A stretch of 64,000 nucleotides of DNA from Dyella caseinilytica (GTDB taxonomy: Bacteria > Pseudomonadota > Gammaproteobacteria > Xanthomonadales > Rhodanobacteraceae), in assembly GCF_016865235.1 (NCBI RefSeq), contig NZ_CP064030.1, forward strand, positions 2,542,001 through 2,606,000, written 5' to 3'. Numbering within the stretch: the stretch's first letter is position 1; each line of letters starts with the position of its first letter. The notes beneath the pieces are model-generated. The model saw nothing but the letters and a program-made list of their open reading frames with translations, was not told the DNA's origin and did not search any database. Position numbers and translations under genes: made by a program. Of this stretch, positions 32,092 through 40,271 are shown piece by piece.

Positions 32092-33279
32092 TCAGTTACC
32101 CTGCACAGAACTGTAGAGTTGCTGCAGCATCTCGCTGGCAACGTTCATCACCTGCGAACTCGCCTGATAGCCGCGCTGGAGCACGATCATGTCCGCCAGT
32201 TCCTGCGTGAGGTTCACGTTGGACATTTCCAGGCTGCTGCCTTCGATCTGTCCGAAACTTCCGCTACCGGGCTGACCGATCTGAGCGGTTTGGCCGGGAG
32301 GCGGCAGATAAAGATTGCCTTGGACCGTCTGCAGCGAACTCTCATCGGCAAACGAGGCAAGCGCTAGTTGCGGACCGGCTTTCGTCGTTCCGTTCGCGTA
32401 GGTCAGTTGCAGGACACCACTCGTGTTGAAGGCTTGGGAGGAGAGTCCGATGACACCGTTGCCGTTCTGCACCTGCGCAGCAATATTGGTCGTAGTGCCT
32501 GGAATATCCGTCGCACCACTAAGGCTGCCCGCCGTACCGAAATTGAACACCACACTTTGCGATTGACCACCCAGGGTGGTGGTCATGGTTACCTCATTGG
32601 CGCCGGCTTCCGGAGCACCGGTGCCGTCGAAGCTGACCTGGCCGCTTCCCAGTGTTTGGTCGCTGCTATTGGTAATCACCACGTTCCAGGACTGGGAGCC
32701 AGTCGGGGTCGGCGTGGTAGAACTGCTTGCGCTGGTCATCGTAACGGTGAGTTGATAGGAGGTGCCCTGCGCGTCGTAGATTGTGACGTCGCTGACCGTA
32801 TAGGGCGAACTGCCGGTAACGATATTGCCGACCATGTTTACCGAGGTCGTCGCCGACGCCGGTAGCGTCTGCAGATTACTGATATCGATATTTCCCATGC
32901 TGCCGGTGGAACTGTACCCCTGTACGAGATACTGGTTAACCGAATCCACCAATTGGTTGGATGAATTGAATTCGAACTGACCGTCACGCGTGTAATACAG
33001 ATTGCCTTCGGAATCCTTGAGGATGAACAACCCTTGACCTTGAATAGCAGCGTCCGTGGTAGTGCTGGTCTGCTCGATATCCCCTTCGCTGGTATCGATG
33101 CCGGTGCCGGCGACTTCGGTGCCGTCCTCGTCCATCATGTTTTCGAAGAAAGAATCGCTACCGCGAAAACCCGGTGTATTCATGTTGCTGACATTGTTGC
33201 TGATCGTATCCAGAGCATCCGAGAACGCGTTGAGCCCGGAAACGCTGGTATACAACCCCTGCAGGATGTTGCTGCCCAT
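32092..33279 (-). CDS. flgE: Flagellar hook protein FlgE
   Basis: The 395-residue protein has the D0 N-terminus (LYTSVSGLNAFSDALDTISN, NVSNMNTPGFRG), the AIQGQGLFILKDSEGNLYYT segment and the C-terminal SNVNLTQELADMIVLQRGYQ of hook proteins. Its central domain is Ser/Thr-rich. FlgE is exported by the apparatus and forms the hook outside the cell. It follows flgD after 10 bases. Length is close to E. coli FlgE. Confidence 0.93.
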   Translation of the reverse strand: MGSNILQGLYTSVSGLNAFSDALDTISNNVSNMNTPGFRGSDSFFENMMDEDGTEVAGTGIDTSEGDIEQTSTTTDAAIQGQGLFILKDSEGNLYYTRDGQFEFNSSNQLVDSVNQYLVQGYSSTGSMGNIDISNLQTLPASATTSVNMVGNIVTGSSPYTVSDVTIYDAQGTSYQLTVTMTSASSSTTPTPTGSQSWNVVITNSSDQTLGSGQVSFDGTGAPEAGANEVTMTTTLGGQSQSVVFNFGTAGSLSGATDIPGTTTNIAAQVQNGNGVIGLSSQAFNTSGVLQLTYANGTTKAGPQLALASFADESSLQTVQGNLYLPPPGQTAQIGQPGSGSFGQIEGSSLEMSNVNLTQELADMIVLQRGYQASSQVMNVASEMLQQLYSSVQGN

Positions 33280-33289
33280 GGCTTGCTCC

Positions 33290-33709
33290 TTATGGCGTTA
33301 CGAGCGTGATTTGCGAGAGATTGACGTTGGTCATGACGCTGCCGCTGGATGGCGTCACCGTTAGCTGTACGCCATTTGTGCTGTACTGGATGCCAGTGAC
33401 TTCGCCGGTCGTGGTTGAGCCGTCGGCATTGCTGACCTGGACGGTTTTTGACAGCAGGGCCACCGTTTGGTCGGAGGAATCCAGTGTTGCGAGATTGTTG
33501 ATACCTGTGACCTCCTCGCTTTGCTGCTCGATACCCACGAACTGCGCGAGCTCGGTCAGAAACTGGCTGTTGTCCAGCGGCTGAGTGGGATCCTGGTATT
33601 GCAGTTCGCTGACGAACAGCTGGATAAAATCCTGTTCGCTGACGCCGTCATCGGGCAACGAAGCAGAGTTCGCCGTCGTCAATGTGCTACCGATCGCTTG
33701 AACCGACAT
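33290..33709 (-). CDS. flgD: Hook-cap protein FlgD, short form
   Basis: The 139-residue protein has the FlgD signature FIQLFVSELQYQDPTQPLDN followed by FLTELAQFVGIEQ. A small beta domain follows (TVQVSNADGSTTTGEVTGIQ to LSQITLVTP). E. coli FlgD has about 230 residues, so the C-terminal domains are reduced. The start at 33709 is set by AAGGAGAG just upstream. FlgD caps the growing hook. Confidence 0.9.
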   Translation of the reverse strand: MSVQAIGSTLTTANSASLPDDGVSEQDFIQLFVSELQYQDPTQPLDNSQFLTELAQFVGIEQQSEEVTGINNLATLDSSDQTVALLSKTVQVSNADGSTTTGEVTGIQYSTNGVQLTVTPSSGSVMTNVNLSQITLVTP

Positions 33710-33719
33710 CGTTCTCTCC

Positions 33720-34532
33720 TTAATGACTAGTAGGCGAAACCCAGACTTCGCCGCCATTCAACATGATTTTGCTCAACGCCATGCCCTTGGCCTTGGCGTC
33801 GTTCAATACGAATTGGACGAGATGGGATGCTTCCGCATCGCTTATGCGAAAATCGCGCAACCAAGCGATGCTGGAACCATCACGCTGACGCGTAAAACGG
33901 ATGGAACGCTCCGACCAATAGCTGTTTGCCGCGGTGTCAGTCGCCGCCAGCTCCGTGATATTTGGTGAGGCCGTATCCTCCGATGCCTGGCGCGTCTTCA
34001 CAGGCTCCACGTACTCCGCCTGAGGCGCCGCCGTAGTCGTTTCTGCCACGACCATGTCCACAGGCGCGTTCTCAGCCGACACCAACGTATCTTCGATCGT
34101 TGTCGTGCTGGTAGAAGCCTCCTGCTCCTTCGACAGCGCATGTTGATCAGCATCGCCATCAGCCGTGGTCAACTCCGACAAATAAGCCTGCGCCATGGCG
34201 TGCCAGCCGAAGACACGTGCGCCAAGAAGAACCTGCGTTACACCGGTTGGCGTTACGGTCGCTTGTTCAAGCTGCAACGTCTCAGCTTGAACGATCGTTC
34301 CGGCCTGACTGATCGATGCCGTGGTCTCGCCCGGCATCGTTTCCTCGATACCTGACCGCTGCTGATTAGCGAATTCGTCGTCCTGACCCGCTTTCTCAAC
34401 ATCCTCCTGCTCAGGTTTGGCCTGCTCATCGCGCTTGGCCAACTCGTGCGCAAAATCTTTGGCAGGTGACTGACCGTTGTTGAAAGGTTGCCATGTCTGA
34501 GACGTCGCATCGATGCTGAAGATACTGGTCAT
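33720..34532 (-). CDS. fliK: Protein in the fliK position, probable hook-length control
   Basis: The 270-residue protein (start ATG at 34532, overlapping the fliJ stop) lies between fliJ and flgD, the usual place of fliK. Residues 20-215 are acidic, Gln/Thr/Ala-rich and probably disordered, like the FliK ruler region. The C-terminus folds (SIRFTRQRDGSSIAWLRDFR, then SHLVQFVLNDAKAKGMALSK and LNGGEVW), but the classical Flg_hook domain is not obvious. Substrate switching at FlhB would be its expected role. The name rests mainly on position. Confidence 0.6.
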   Translation of the reverse strand: MTSIFSIDATSQTWQPFNNGQSPAKDFAHELAKRDEQAKPEQEDVEKAGQDDEFANQQRSGIEETMPGETTASISQAGTIVQAETLQLEQATVTPTGVTQVLLGARVFGWHAMAQAYLSELTTADGDADQHALSKEQEASTSTTTIEDTLVSAENAPVDMVVAETTTAAPQAEYVEPVKTRQASEDTASPNITELAATDTAANSYWSERSIRFTRQRDGSSIAWLRDFRISDAEASHLVQFVLNDAKAKGMALSKIMLNGGEVWVSPTSH

Positions 34533-34981
34533 GACGCTTCCTCCCGGCTTCCCAGCCAAAGTTCGATACCGTCTTCCTGCGCCTTCGCCGCCCGCGACTG
34601 TATCCACGCGAGCTCAGCACTATCCAGATGTTCGCCCACCAATTCGCGGTGACGCTTGGCCACAACATTTTCAGATGCACTTTCGATGCGCCGCTGGGCA
34701 GCATCGTCAAGCGCATCGTTAGCAAGCTTCCATCGATGAGAAAGCGCGGCATCGAGCCGCGTAAGCAATTCATAACGAGCAAGATCCATCGATCGCCCGT
34801 CCACAACACAAGTATTGCTTGCCTTTGCTAACGATTGCCGCGCGGCCTCAACGGTATTCACATGTTCCTGAGCTGCCGTCTCCTTATCGACGGCACCGGC
34901 CAGCGCCACCTGAGCGCGAAGCTCCTTCACCTGGGCCATGCGCAAAGCCACGGCGTAGGCGTGCCGTTTGCGCGAGTTCAT
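34529..34981 (-). CDS. fliJ: FliJ-like export chaperone/stalk protein
   Basis: The 150-residue protein is predicted almost entirely helical with coiled-coil character (EHVNTVEAARQSLAKASN, LLTRLDAALSHRWKLANDAL, SAELAWIQSRAAKAQEDGIE). It overlaps fliI by four bases, as fliJ usually does. FliJ forms the central stalk of the FliI hexamer and links it to FlhA. Sequence identity in this family is low, so position and helicity carry the call. Confidence 0.75.
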   Translation of the reverse strand: MNSRKRHAYAVALRMAQVKELRAQVALAGAVDKETAAQEHVNTVEAARQSLAKASNTCVVDGRSMDLARYELLTRLDAALSHRWKLANDALDDAAQRRIESASENVVAKRHRELVGEHLDSAELAWIQSRAAKAQEDGIELWLGSREEAS

Positions 34982-36318
34982 ACGCCTCCTCCCGCTTTGG
35001 CAGCCAGCACTTTCTCCAATCGTTCAACGGTTTCATGCAGCGGCGTCGATTGAGATGGCGTCTGCTTCAAGCAATCGATCAATTTAGGGTGCAAGGCAAT
35101 GGCTTCGTCCAACGCAAGATTCGTACCTGCCTGGTAAGCCCCCATATCCACCAAGTCGCGCGAGGATTCATACGTCGAAATGATCGACTTGATGCGCGTC
35201 GAAAGCTGCTGGTGTCGCGCATCGGCGACGCGCGATATCAGTCGACTGACACTGGACAGGAGATCAATGGCCGGAAGCTGGCCTCGACTGGCCAATTCTC
35301 GCGACAGAACAACGTGACCATCCAGAATCGCGCGCATGTGGTCAGCGACGGGCTCATTCATATCGTCGCCCTCCACCAGCACACTGTAGATCGCCGAAAT
35401 GGAACCGCCGTCGCGCACACGCCCACCTCGCTCAAGAATCTGAGGAAGGAGGTTGAAAACGGAGGGCGGATAGCCGCGCGAGGTAGGCGGTTCGCCTACC
35501 GCCAGACCAACCTCACGCTGCGCCATGGCAAAACGCGTAATCGAATCGACAATCAACAGAACATCCAGGCCCATGTCGCGAAAGTACTCAGCTACCGCAT
35601 GGGCAGCATGCACAGCATGCGTGCGCACCAACGCGGACTGATCGGCCGTGGCGACCATCATCACCGAACGCCGGCGCCCCTCCACACCTAAAGACTCCTG
35701 CAGAAAATCACCGACTTCACGACCACGTTCGCCGATCATGCCCACGACCACCACATCAGCTTTGACGTGGCGCGCCATCATCCCGAGCAAGGTGCTTTTA
35801 CCCACACCGCTGCCGGCGAACACGCCGACACGCTGGCCTTTTGCGATTGGCATGACGCCATCGATCGCACAAACGCCGGTTTCCAGTGGCTGATCCAAGG
35901 GAACCCTACGCAGGGGATTGATCGGTGCAGGCTGAACTTCACGATAAGCCTCGGCAATGATCGCCGGCCCGCCATCCAGCGGCTCACCGAAAGCATCCAT
36001 GACGCGACCGATCATGGCTCGCGCCACCGGCACACGCAAAGCACGCCCCAATGATCGGACCCGCGCTCCCGCTGCGATGCCGCGGAGATGACCAAACGGC
36101 ATCAGCAATACTTTCCCGTCGCGGAAGCCAACGACTTCCGCGTTTACTTTCTGACCTGGCGCATGACCATCGATTTCGCACAACTCACCGATTTTCACGT
36201 CCGGCCCGCTGGCCTCGATAACCAGGCCATTGAAGCCAAGGAGATGGCCGTACTCGCGAGTCAGAGCTTTACGCTCCAGCGCCGCAGTAAAGCGATCGAG
36301 GGCCCCCACCGTGCTCAT
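34978..36318 (-). CDS. fliI: Flagellar export ATPase FliI
   Basis: The 446-residue protein has Walker A (GVFAGSGVGKSTLLGMMARH), the VVVGMIGERGREVGDFL block, Walker B (DVLLIVDSITRFAMAQREVG) and GEPPTSRGYPPSVFNLLPQI, all specific to type III export ATPases. The ATG at 36318 overlaps the fliH stop (ATGA) and gives normal length. Confidence 0.97.
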   Translation of the reverse strand: MSTVGALDRFTAALERKALTREYGHLLGFNGLVIEASGPDVKIGELCEIDGHAPGQKVNAEVVGFRDGKVLLMPFGHLRGIAAGARVRSLGRALRVPVARAMIGRVMDAFGEPLDGGPAIIAEAYREVQPAPINPLRRVPLDQPLETGVCAIDGVMPIAKGQRVGVFAGSGVGKSTLLGMMARHVKADVVVVGMIGERGREVGDFLQESLGVEGRRRSVMMVATADQSALVRTHAVHAAHAVAEYFRDMGLDVLLIVDSITRFAMAQREVGLAVGEPPTSRGYPPSVFNLLPQILERGGRVRDGGSISAIYSVLVEGDDMNEPVADHMRAILDGHVVLSRELASRGQLPAIDLLSSVSRLISRVADARHQQLSTRIKSIISTYESSRDLVDMGAYQAGTNLALDEAIALHPKLIDCLKQTPSQSTPLHETVERLEKVLAAKAGGGV

Positions 36319-36968
36319 GAGCGGATCACCCCAACGGCTTCGAGCATGCTGTGATGAATCGCGTCCAGACGCGAAGCGATGGAACTTTCCGCGTAGCCGC
36401 GAGCTGTCACAATCCGGCATTCGCCATGCAACAGACCGTGTTCGACATGAATTTCAAGCCCGTCTATTTGCTCAGGCAAATGGGCCCGGTCGGCGGCTGA
36501 GACTTCCAGCCTTACCACTTTGCCGCGATATTCATCGGCCATCTGCTGGCACAGGCGCTGAAGCAACTCGCCATCACCCTGTGCAAGACCAAATGCGCGC
36601 GCGAGGCTGGCCAAAGCCAACTCAAAGGCGAGCTGCTCCATGGCTTCACCCTGAGTGTGCAACTGTTCGTTCAGGCTTGTAACGAGCACGGCGAGATTTT
36701 CTCGCTCCTGGACCAGCGCACGGTATTCCTCTTCCAGCCCTTGCTTGATGTCCTGTTCCCAGGATTGTTGATAGTGCTCGGCTTCGCGTCGCCCATCCTG
36801 CTCACCGGCCTGGAAACCTTCCGCGTAACCTTGCCGATAGGCCTGCGCATCCTGTTCGTCGGCCTGCGTTACCTCTTCTTGCAACACCACATGGGCGACT
36901 CGGCCACCATTGACTGAACGCGGCGTAATGCTTTCGAGCAACCCTTCATGCGGCAAGCGACGGATCAT
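36315..36968 (-). CDS. fliH: FliH, negative regulator/stator of the FliI ATPase
   Basis: The 217-residue protein has the Gly-spaced helix typical of FliH (AYRQGYAEGFQAGEQDGRRE), a long coiled coil (GLEEEYRALVQERENLAVLV), and a C-terminal V-ATPase E-subunit-like domain (VRLEVSAADRAHLPEQIDGL, HGECRIVTARGYAESSIASR). FliH dimers link FliI to the C-ring protein FliN. It overlaps both neighbours by four bases. Confidence 0.9.
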   Translation of the reverse strand: MIRRLPHEGLLESITPRSVNGGRVAHVVLQEEVTQADEQDAQAYRQGYAEGFQAGEQDGRREAEHYQQSWEQDIKQGLEEEYRALVQERENLAVLVTSLNEQLHTQGEAMEQLAFELALASLARAFGLAQGDGELLQRLCQQMADEYRGKVVRLEVSAADRAHLPEQIDGLEIHVEHGLLHGECRIVTARGYAESSIASRLDAIHHSMLEAVGVIRS

Positions 36969-37417
36969 GGCGCAGCCCCGGCACGAGCGGATGGCGCAGC
37001 GCTGTCCAGATAGCGCGCCAGCGAATCCGCCAAAGCAGATGGGAATGGATCAGGCATGCGACTGAGCTCATGCCGAACGGCATGTGCGCGTGTTTTTTCA
37101 CAGGCAGCAAGATAGATATCGGCGTGATCCGGTGCTGCAGCGGCCAGCACTCGCGCAGCCCAAGGCGGCGATAGGCGGTCTAGTACCACAATGAGCACGT
37201 CCGGCGGCGGCACTTCGCGCGCCAGATAAGTAGGCTCGTCCGCAAGCACCGCCTGCAACAGCTCAGCATCGAGTGTGGTGTAACGCTGCGCCTCATTGAT
37301 GAGGGGATTAAGCGCACTGCGCCACGCTTCCGGTAGGCGTGCGAGAACCCAGCGGCGATCTGCCGGATGCATGGTGGCAAGCGCCAGGGCCGCTTTGCGG
37401 GTGCCGGCCGAATTCAC
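36965..37417 (-). CDS. Reduced FliG-like protein between fliF and fliH
   Basis: The product has only 150 residues against about 330 for FliG, yet occupies the fliG position, overlapping fliF (GTGA) and fliH (ATGA). The beginning, RKAALALATMHPADRRWVLA followed by RLPEAWRSALNPLINEAQ, fits a degenerate FliG N-terminal domain, and LSPPWAARVLAAAAPDHADI a second helical repeat. The C-terminal domain with the charged torque helix is absent. If it is FliG-derived, it can link MS ring and C-ring but not drive rotation. It could instead be an SctK-like adaptor. Homology is tentative; the size and position are certain. Confidence 0.6.
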   Translation of the reverse strand: MNSAGTRKAALALATMHPADRRWVLARLPEAWRSALNPLINEAQRYTTLDAELLQAVLADEPTYLAREVPPPDVLIVVLDRLSPPWAARVLAAAAPDHADIYLAACEKTRAHAVRHELSRMPDPFPSALADSLARYLDSAAPSARAGAAP

Positions 37418-38835
37418 CGTTCCACCTCGGTCGTTTCAATCCACTGACGAAGGCGAAGCAACGCCGCTTCGCGCTCGGACATGGTCAGACGGCGCGGCGT
37501 CGCCGTGCGAGTAGCCATCAACAAAGACCCAACGAGTACTAGCACCAGCGCAGCAATAACCGGATAGATCCACCAGTACTTGCTCGCCACCACAGAGGAA
37601 GTGGTGGTTTCGTCCGTCGCAGAAGCATTGGTTGCGGTGGCATCGAGACGCGATACCGCTGAACCATCCGTATTGGCTGCGACGGTGCTAACAGGCTCGG
37701 GTGGCGCAATGGCTGCAATATCGACCTTGTCGCCGCGCGATGCATCGAGCCCAAGCGCCGCCGAGACCACATCATTCAGCTTGCTGATCTCGCTCGGTGG
37801 CAACACCGCCGGAATGACGATACCGACCGAAATGCGGCCGATCCGACCAGGCGCCTCGTCGACCTCTTCCTGCTCGCGACCATGCGCGTATTCCACTTCA
37901 CGATCACTGCTGGTGGAGCCACTCTTGGCATGGTCAGGATCGGAATCGTCAGCACCGTGACCGGTGGCGTTGACTTTTTCGTGCACCAGCAAGCCGTTGC
38001 CATCCTTGCCCTGCGCAATCAGTTGCTCGCGAACCTGTTTCACATGGTCGTAATTGAGACTGACGTCCACCGAAACAGTGAAATTGTCCGTACGCAAAAC
38101 ACGATGCAGCAACTCGCCCACCCGAGCGCGTAGCTGATTTTCCATCTGAGTCTGCGCATCCAGGCCATCGGAATTGAGTGCACCGTTCTGCCCTTCTGCC
38201 GAATACCCGGACAACACCATGCCCTTGTCATCAAGCACCACGACTGCTTCTGGCGCAAGGCCGTCCACCGCAGAGGCGACCAAGCGCTGAATGCCCACCA
38301 CCTCACGCGCATCCAAATGCTTGCCCGGACGCAGATTCAAGGTGACCGATGCTTTGGACGGGTCCTGGTCGGGCGCAAACAGATCCGTGCGTCGAATGGT
38401 CAAATGCACCCGCGCAGAAGCCACTTCATCCAGTGCTGAAATGGTTCGTTCCAGCTCACCCTGCAGCGCACGCTGGAAGTTGATCTTCTGCGCGAACTCG
38501 GTCACCCCGTAGTCGGAATCCTTGAATAGCTCAAAACCGACGCTGCCACCCTTGGGAACACCCTGCGAGACGAGCTTCATGCGCGTTTCGTAAACCTGAG
38601 CATCCGGCACCATGATGGTTTTGCCATCGTCGGCCAGGTGGTAGGGCACCTGCATCTGGTCAAGCGCGGTGCTGATTTCCGCCGCATCGGATTCACGCAG
38701 GTCGCGAAACAACACGCCATAAGGTGGATGCATGATCCACCACGACGCCACGCCGACGATGCCAGCGATCAGCAAAATTCCTATGGCGAACGCAAGGCGC
38801 GCGCGATTGGACATGGACGCAAAAAACTGCCGCAT
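37414..38835 (-). CDS. fliF: MS-ring protein FliF
   Basis: The 473-residue protein has an N-terminal transmembrane helix (ARLAFAIGILLIAGIVGVAS), the YscJ/FliF ring-building domain (YGVLFRDLRESDAAEISTAL, GSVGFELFKDSDYGVTEFAQ, FQRALQGELERTISALDEVA) and a second transmembrane helix near residue 425. The C-terminal tail (SEREAALLRLRQWIETTEVER region) is shorter than and different from the tail that normally binds FliG, matching the reduced FliG next to it. E. coli FliF has 552 residues. Confidence 0.93.
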   Translation of the reverse strand: MRQFFASMSNRARLAFAIGILLIAGIVGVASWWIMHPPYGVLFRDLRESDAAEISTALDQMQVPYHLADDGKTIMVPDAQVYETRMKLVSQGVPKGGSVGFELFKDSDYGVTEFAQKINFQRALQGELERTISALDEVASARVHLTIRRTDLFAPDQDPSKASVTLNLRPGKHLDAREVVGIQRLVASAVDGLAPEAVVVLDDKGMVLSGYSAEGQNGALNSDGLDAQTQMENQLRARVGELLHRVLRTDNFTVSVDVSLNYDHVKQVREQLIAQGKDGNGLLVHEKVNATGHGADDSDPDHAKSGSTSSDREVEYAHGREQEEVDEAPGRIGRISVGIVIPAVLPPSEISKLNDVVSAALGLDASRGDKVDIAAIAPPEPVSTVAANTDGSAVSRLDATATNASATDETTTSSVVASKYWWIYPVIAALVLVLVGSLLMATRTATPRRLTMSEREAALLRLRQWIETTEVER

Positions 38836-38886
38836 ACCTGCTCCGATATTCCCCTGTTGCGATTCCCGTCATTACCTATTGCGGCG

Positions 38887-39201
38887 TTAAAGCTGCATAT
38901 TGGTAAGGTTCTGATAGGCGTCGACGACCCGGTTGCGCACTTCCACCGCCATCTGCAACTTAAGACGCGCATGCTCCATGGCAATCATCACATCGTGCAC
39001 GGGCACATCCTCTCCAGCTGCCAGTGCGCGTGCAGCCTGATCGGCCTGATCGAGGCTGCCGTTGAGCTCGTTGACCTGCGAACCCAACATCTGGATAAAA
39101 CCTTGGCTGCCCTGACCGACCTCATCCATCCGGGTTTCCGGAATATCAATCGGTTTGATCTCGATGGCTGCCGAGGCACCTTCAACAGGCATGACGTTCA
39201 C
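38887..39201 (-). CDS. fliE: MS-ring/rod adaptor FliE
   Basis: The 104-residue protein has the FliE C-terminal pattern: VNELNGSLDQADQAARALAA, then VPVHDVMIAMEHARLKLQMA and VEVRNRVVDAYQNLTNMQL. FliE joins the rod to the MS ring and is the first exported substrate. The GTG start has GGGAGG six bases upstream and overlaps the flgC stop. A 51-base gap follows before fliF. Confidence 0.92.
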   Translation of the reverse strand: MNVMPVEGASAAIEIKPIDIPETRMDEVGQGSQGFIQMLGSQVNELNGSLDQADQAARALAAGEDVPVHDVMIAMEHARLKLQMAVEVRNRVVDAYQNLTNMQL

Positions 39202-39620
39202 GAGTCACCTCCCAGGTCGAGCGCGTGCAAAGCCATGCCGCGCAGCGTGTTGAAGGCGCGGACATTCGCTTCATACGCACGACTGGCATCCATCAACGTG
39301 CTCATCTCGGAGGCCATGTCGACGCGCGGATAACTGACCATGCCGTTCTTGTCGGCAGCCGGATCGGAAGGATCGTGCTCTTCGCGCACACCCGCGTCGG
39401 TGGCCAGCATCACCGGATCGGAAGGTACGCTGTGCCCGGTTTCACCCAGCATGGCGTCGAAGCTTGCGGCATAAGGTGCACTGACATGCATCAAACGCGC
39501 AGGATGGCCTGCCTGATTGGGTGTGTTGGCAATGGCAATGTTGTGACTGGCCGCTTCAAGACGAAGCCGCTCGTATTCAAGGCCAAAGCGTGTAGCAGTA
39601 AAAATCTGGTCCACGACCAT
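39198..39620 (-). CDS. flgC: Proximal rod protein FlgC
   Basis: The 140-residue rod protein has an N-terminal helix (TATRFGLEYERLRLEAASHN) leading to IAIANTPNQAG, and a C-terminal SYPRVDMASEMSTLMDASRA followed by YEANVRAFNTLRGMALHALD. The ATG at 39620 is chosen because GGGAGGG lies seven bases upstream; a TTG at 39626 would overlap flgB by four bases but has poor spacing. Confidence 0.92.
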   Translation of the reverse strand: MVVDQIFTATRFGLEYERLRLEAASHNIAIANTPNQAGHPARLMHVSAPYAASFDAMLGETGHSVPSDPVMLATDAGVREEHDPSDPAADKNGMVSYPRVDMASEMSTLMDASRAYEANVRAFNTLRGMALHALDLGGDS

Positions 39621-39622
39621 GT

Positions 39623-39994
39623 TCAATCCCTCCCGGCCAAGGCCAGTTGCATCAGTGCAAAGCGCCGCGACATCACGGTCGTCAGCGATTGAAAATCCAC
39701 GCTGGAGGTTTCCAGCTCCGCTACCTCATCATCCAGATTGACCGGTGCATTCAGATCCGGATCGGCCGCGCGCACAGATTCGCCCAGCGTGTGCGGAGTA
39801 ATCGCCTGCAAGCTGTCCACATCCGTTCCCGATTGATCCGCAGCTTCACGCAGCAGGCCAGTGGCCTGGGCGAAATCGGCGCGTTGCGGCCGGTAGCCCG
39901 CCACATCGACGTTGGCGATATTGGTACTCGCCACTTCGGCGCGGATGCGGGCCATGCTGATGCCGAGCCGCAGGGCTTCGGTAGTCAAATCCAT
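39623..39994 (-). CDS. flgB: Proximal rod protein FlgB
   Basis: The 123-residue protein has the rod motif ARIRAEVASTNIANVDVAGY followed by RPQRADFAQA, and the FlgB-type end TSSVDFQSLTTVMSRRFALM. Its Shine-Dalgarno region (AGGCAGG) lies in one arm of the long inverted repeat at 40001-40259, so translation may depend on opening that structure. Confidence 0.93.
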   Translation of the reverse strand: MDLTTEALRLGISMARIRAEVASTNIANVDVAGYRPQRADFAQATGLLREAADQSGTDVDSLQAITPHTLGESVRAADPDLNAPVNLDDEVAELETSSVDFQSLTTVMSRRFALMQLALAGRD

Positions 39995-40000
39995 AAGAGC

Positions 40001-40259
40001 CTGCCTATGGTCTGGGCGTTGCCCGCGTCGTCACGAAGCGGTCGCCAGGTGGTAGTGTGTGGCGCAGCGCTTGACTGGCCGTCATGCCAAGCCACGCGCT
40101 GCCGCATGGCGGCCGCTCCGTGGCAACCCGAAGGGCTGGGTCTGTTTGCCCGCCGGGTGGTGTCCTCACTCAGTTGTGTATCGACATACACGCCTTCGTT
40201 CCTCCTTGCCCGACTGGCAAACAGATCCCAGCGCGGGCCACGCCCAGGCCATAGGCAAG
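40001..40259. repeat. Long inverted repeat covering the flgB ribosome-binding site (element A)
   Basis: The 277-base gap between flgI and flgB holds nested inverted repeats. Outer arms are 40001-40027 and 40232-40259 (about 24 of 28 positions pair). Inner arms are GCTGGGTCTGTTTGCC at 40135-40150 and its near-complement at 40216-40231. The core has the small dyad TGTATCGACATACA (40177-40190). About 105 bases (40028-40134) appear inserted between outer and inner left arms. The inner part closely matches element B at 46235-46342. In the leftward mRNA the 3' arm contains the flgB Shine-Dalgarno region. Confidence 0.75.
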
Positions 40260-40271
40260 CTCTAAGCTTCC

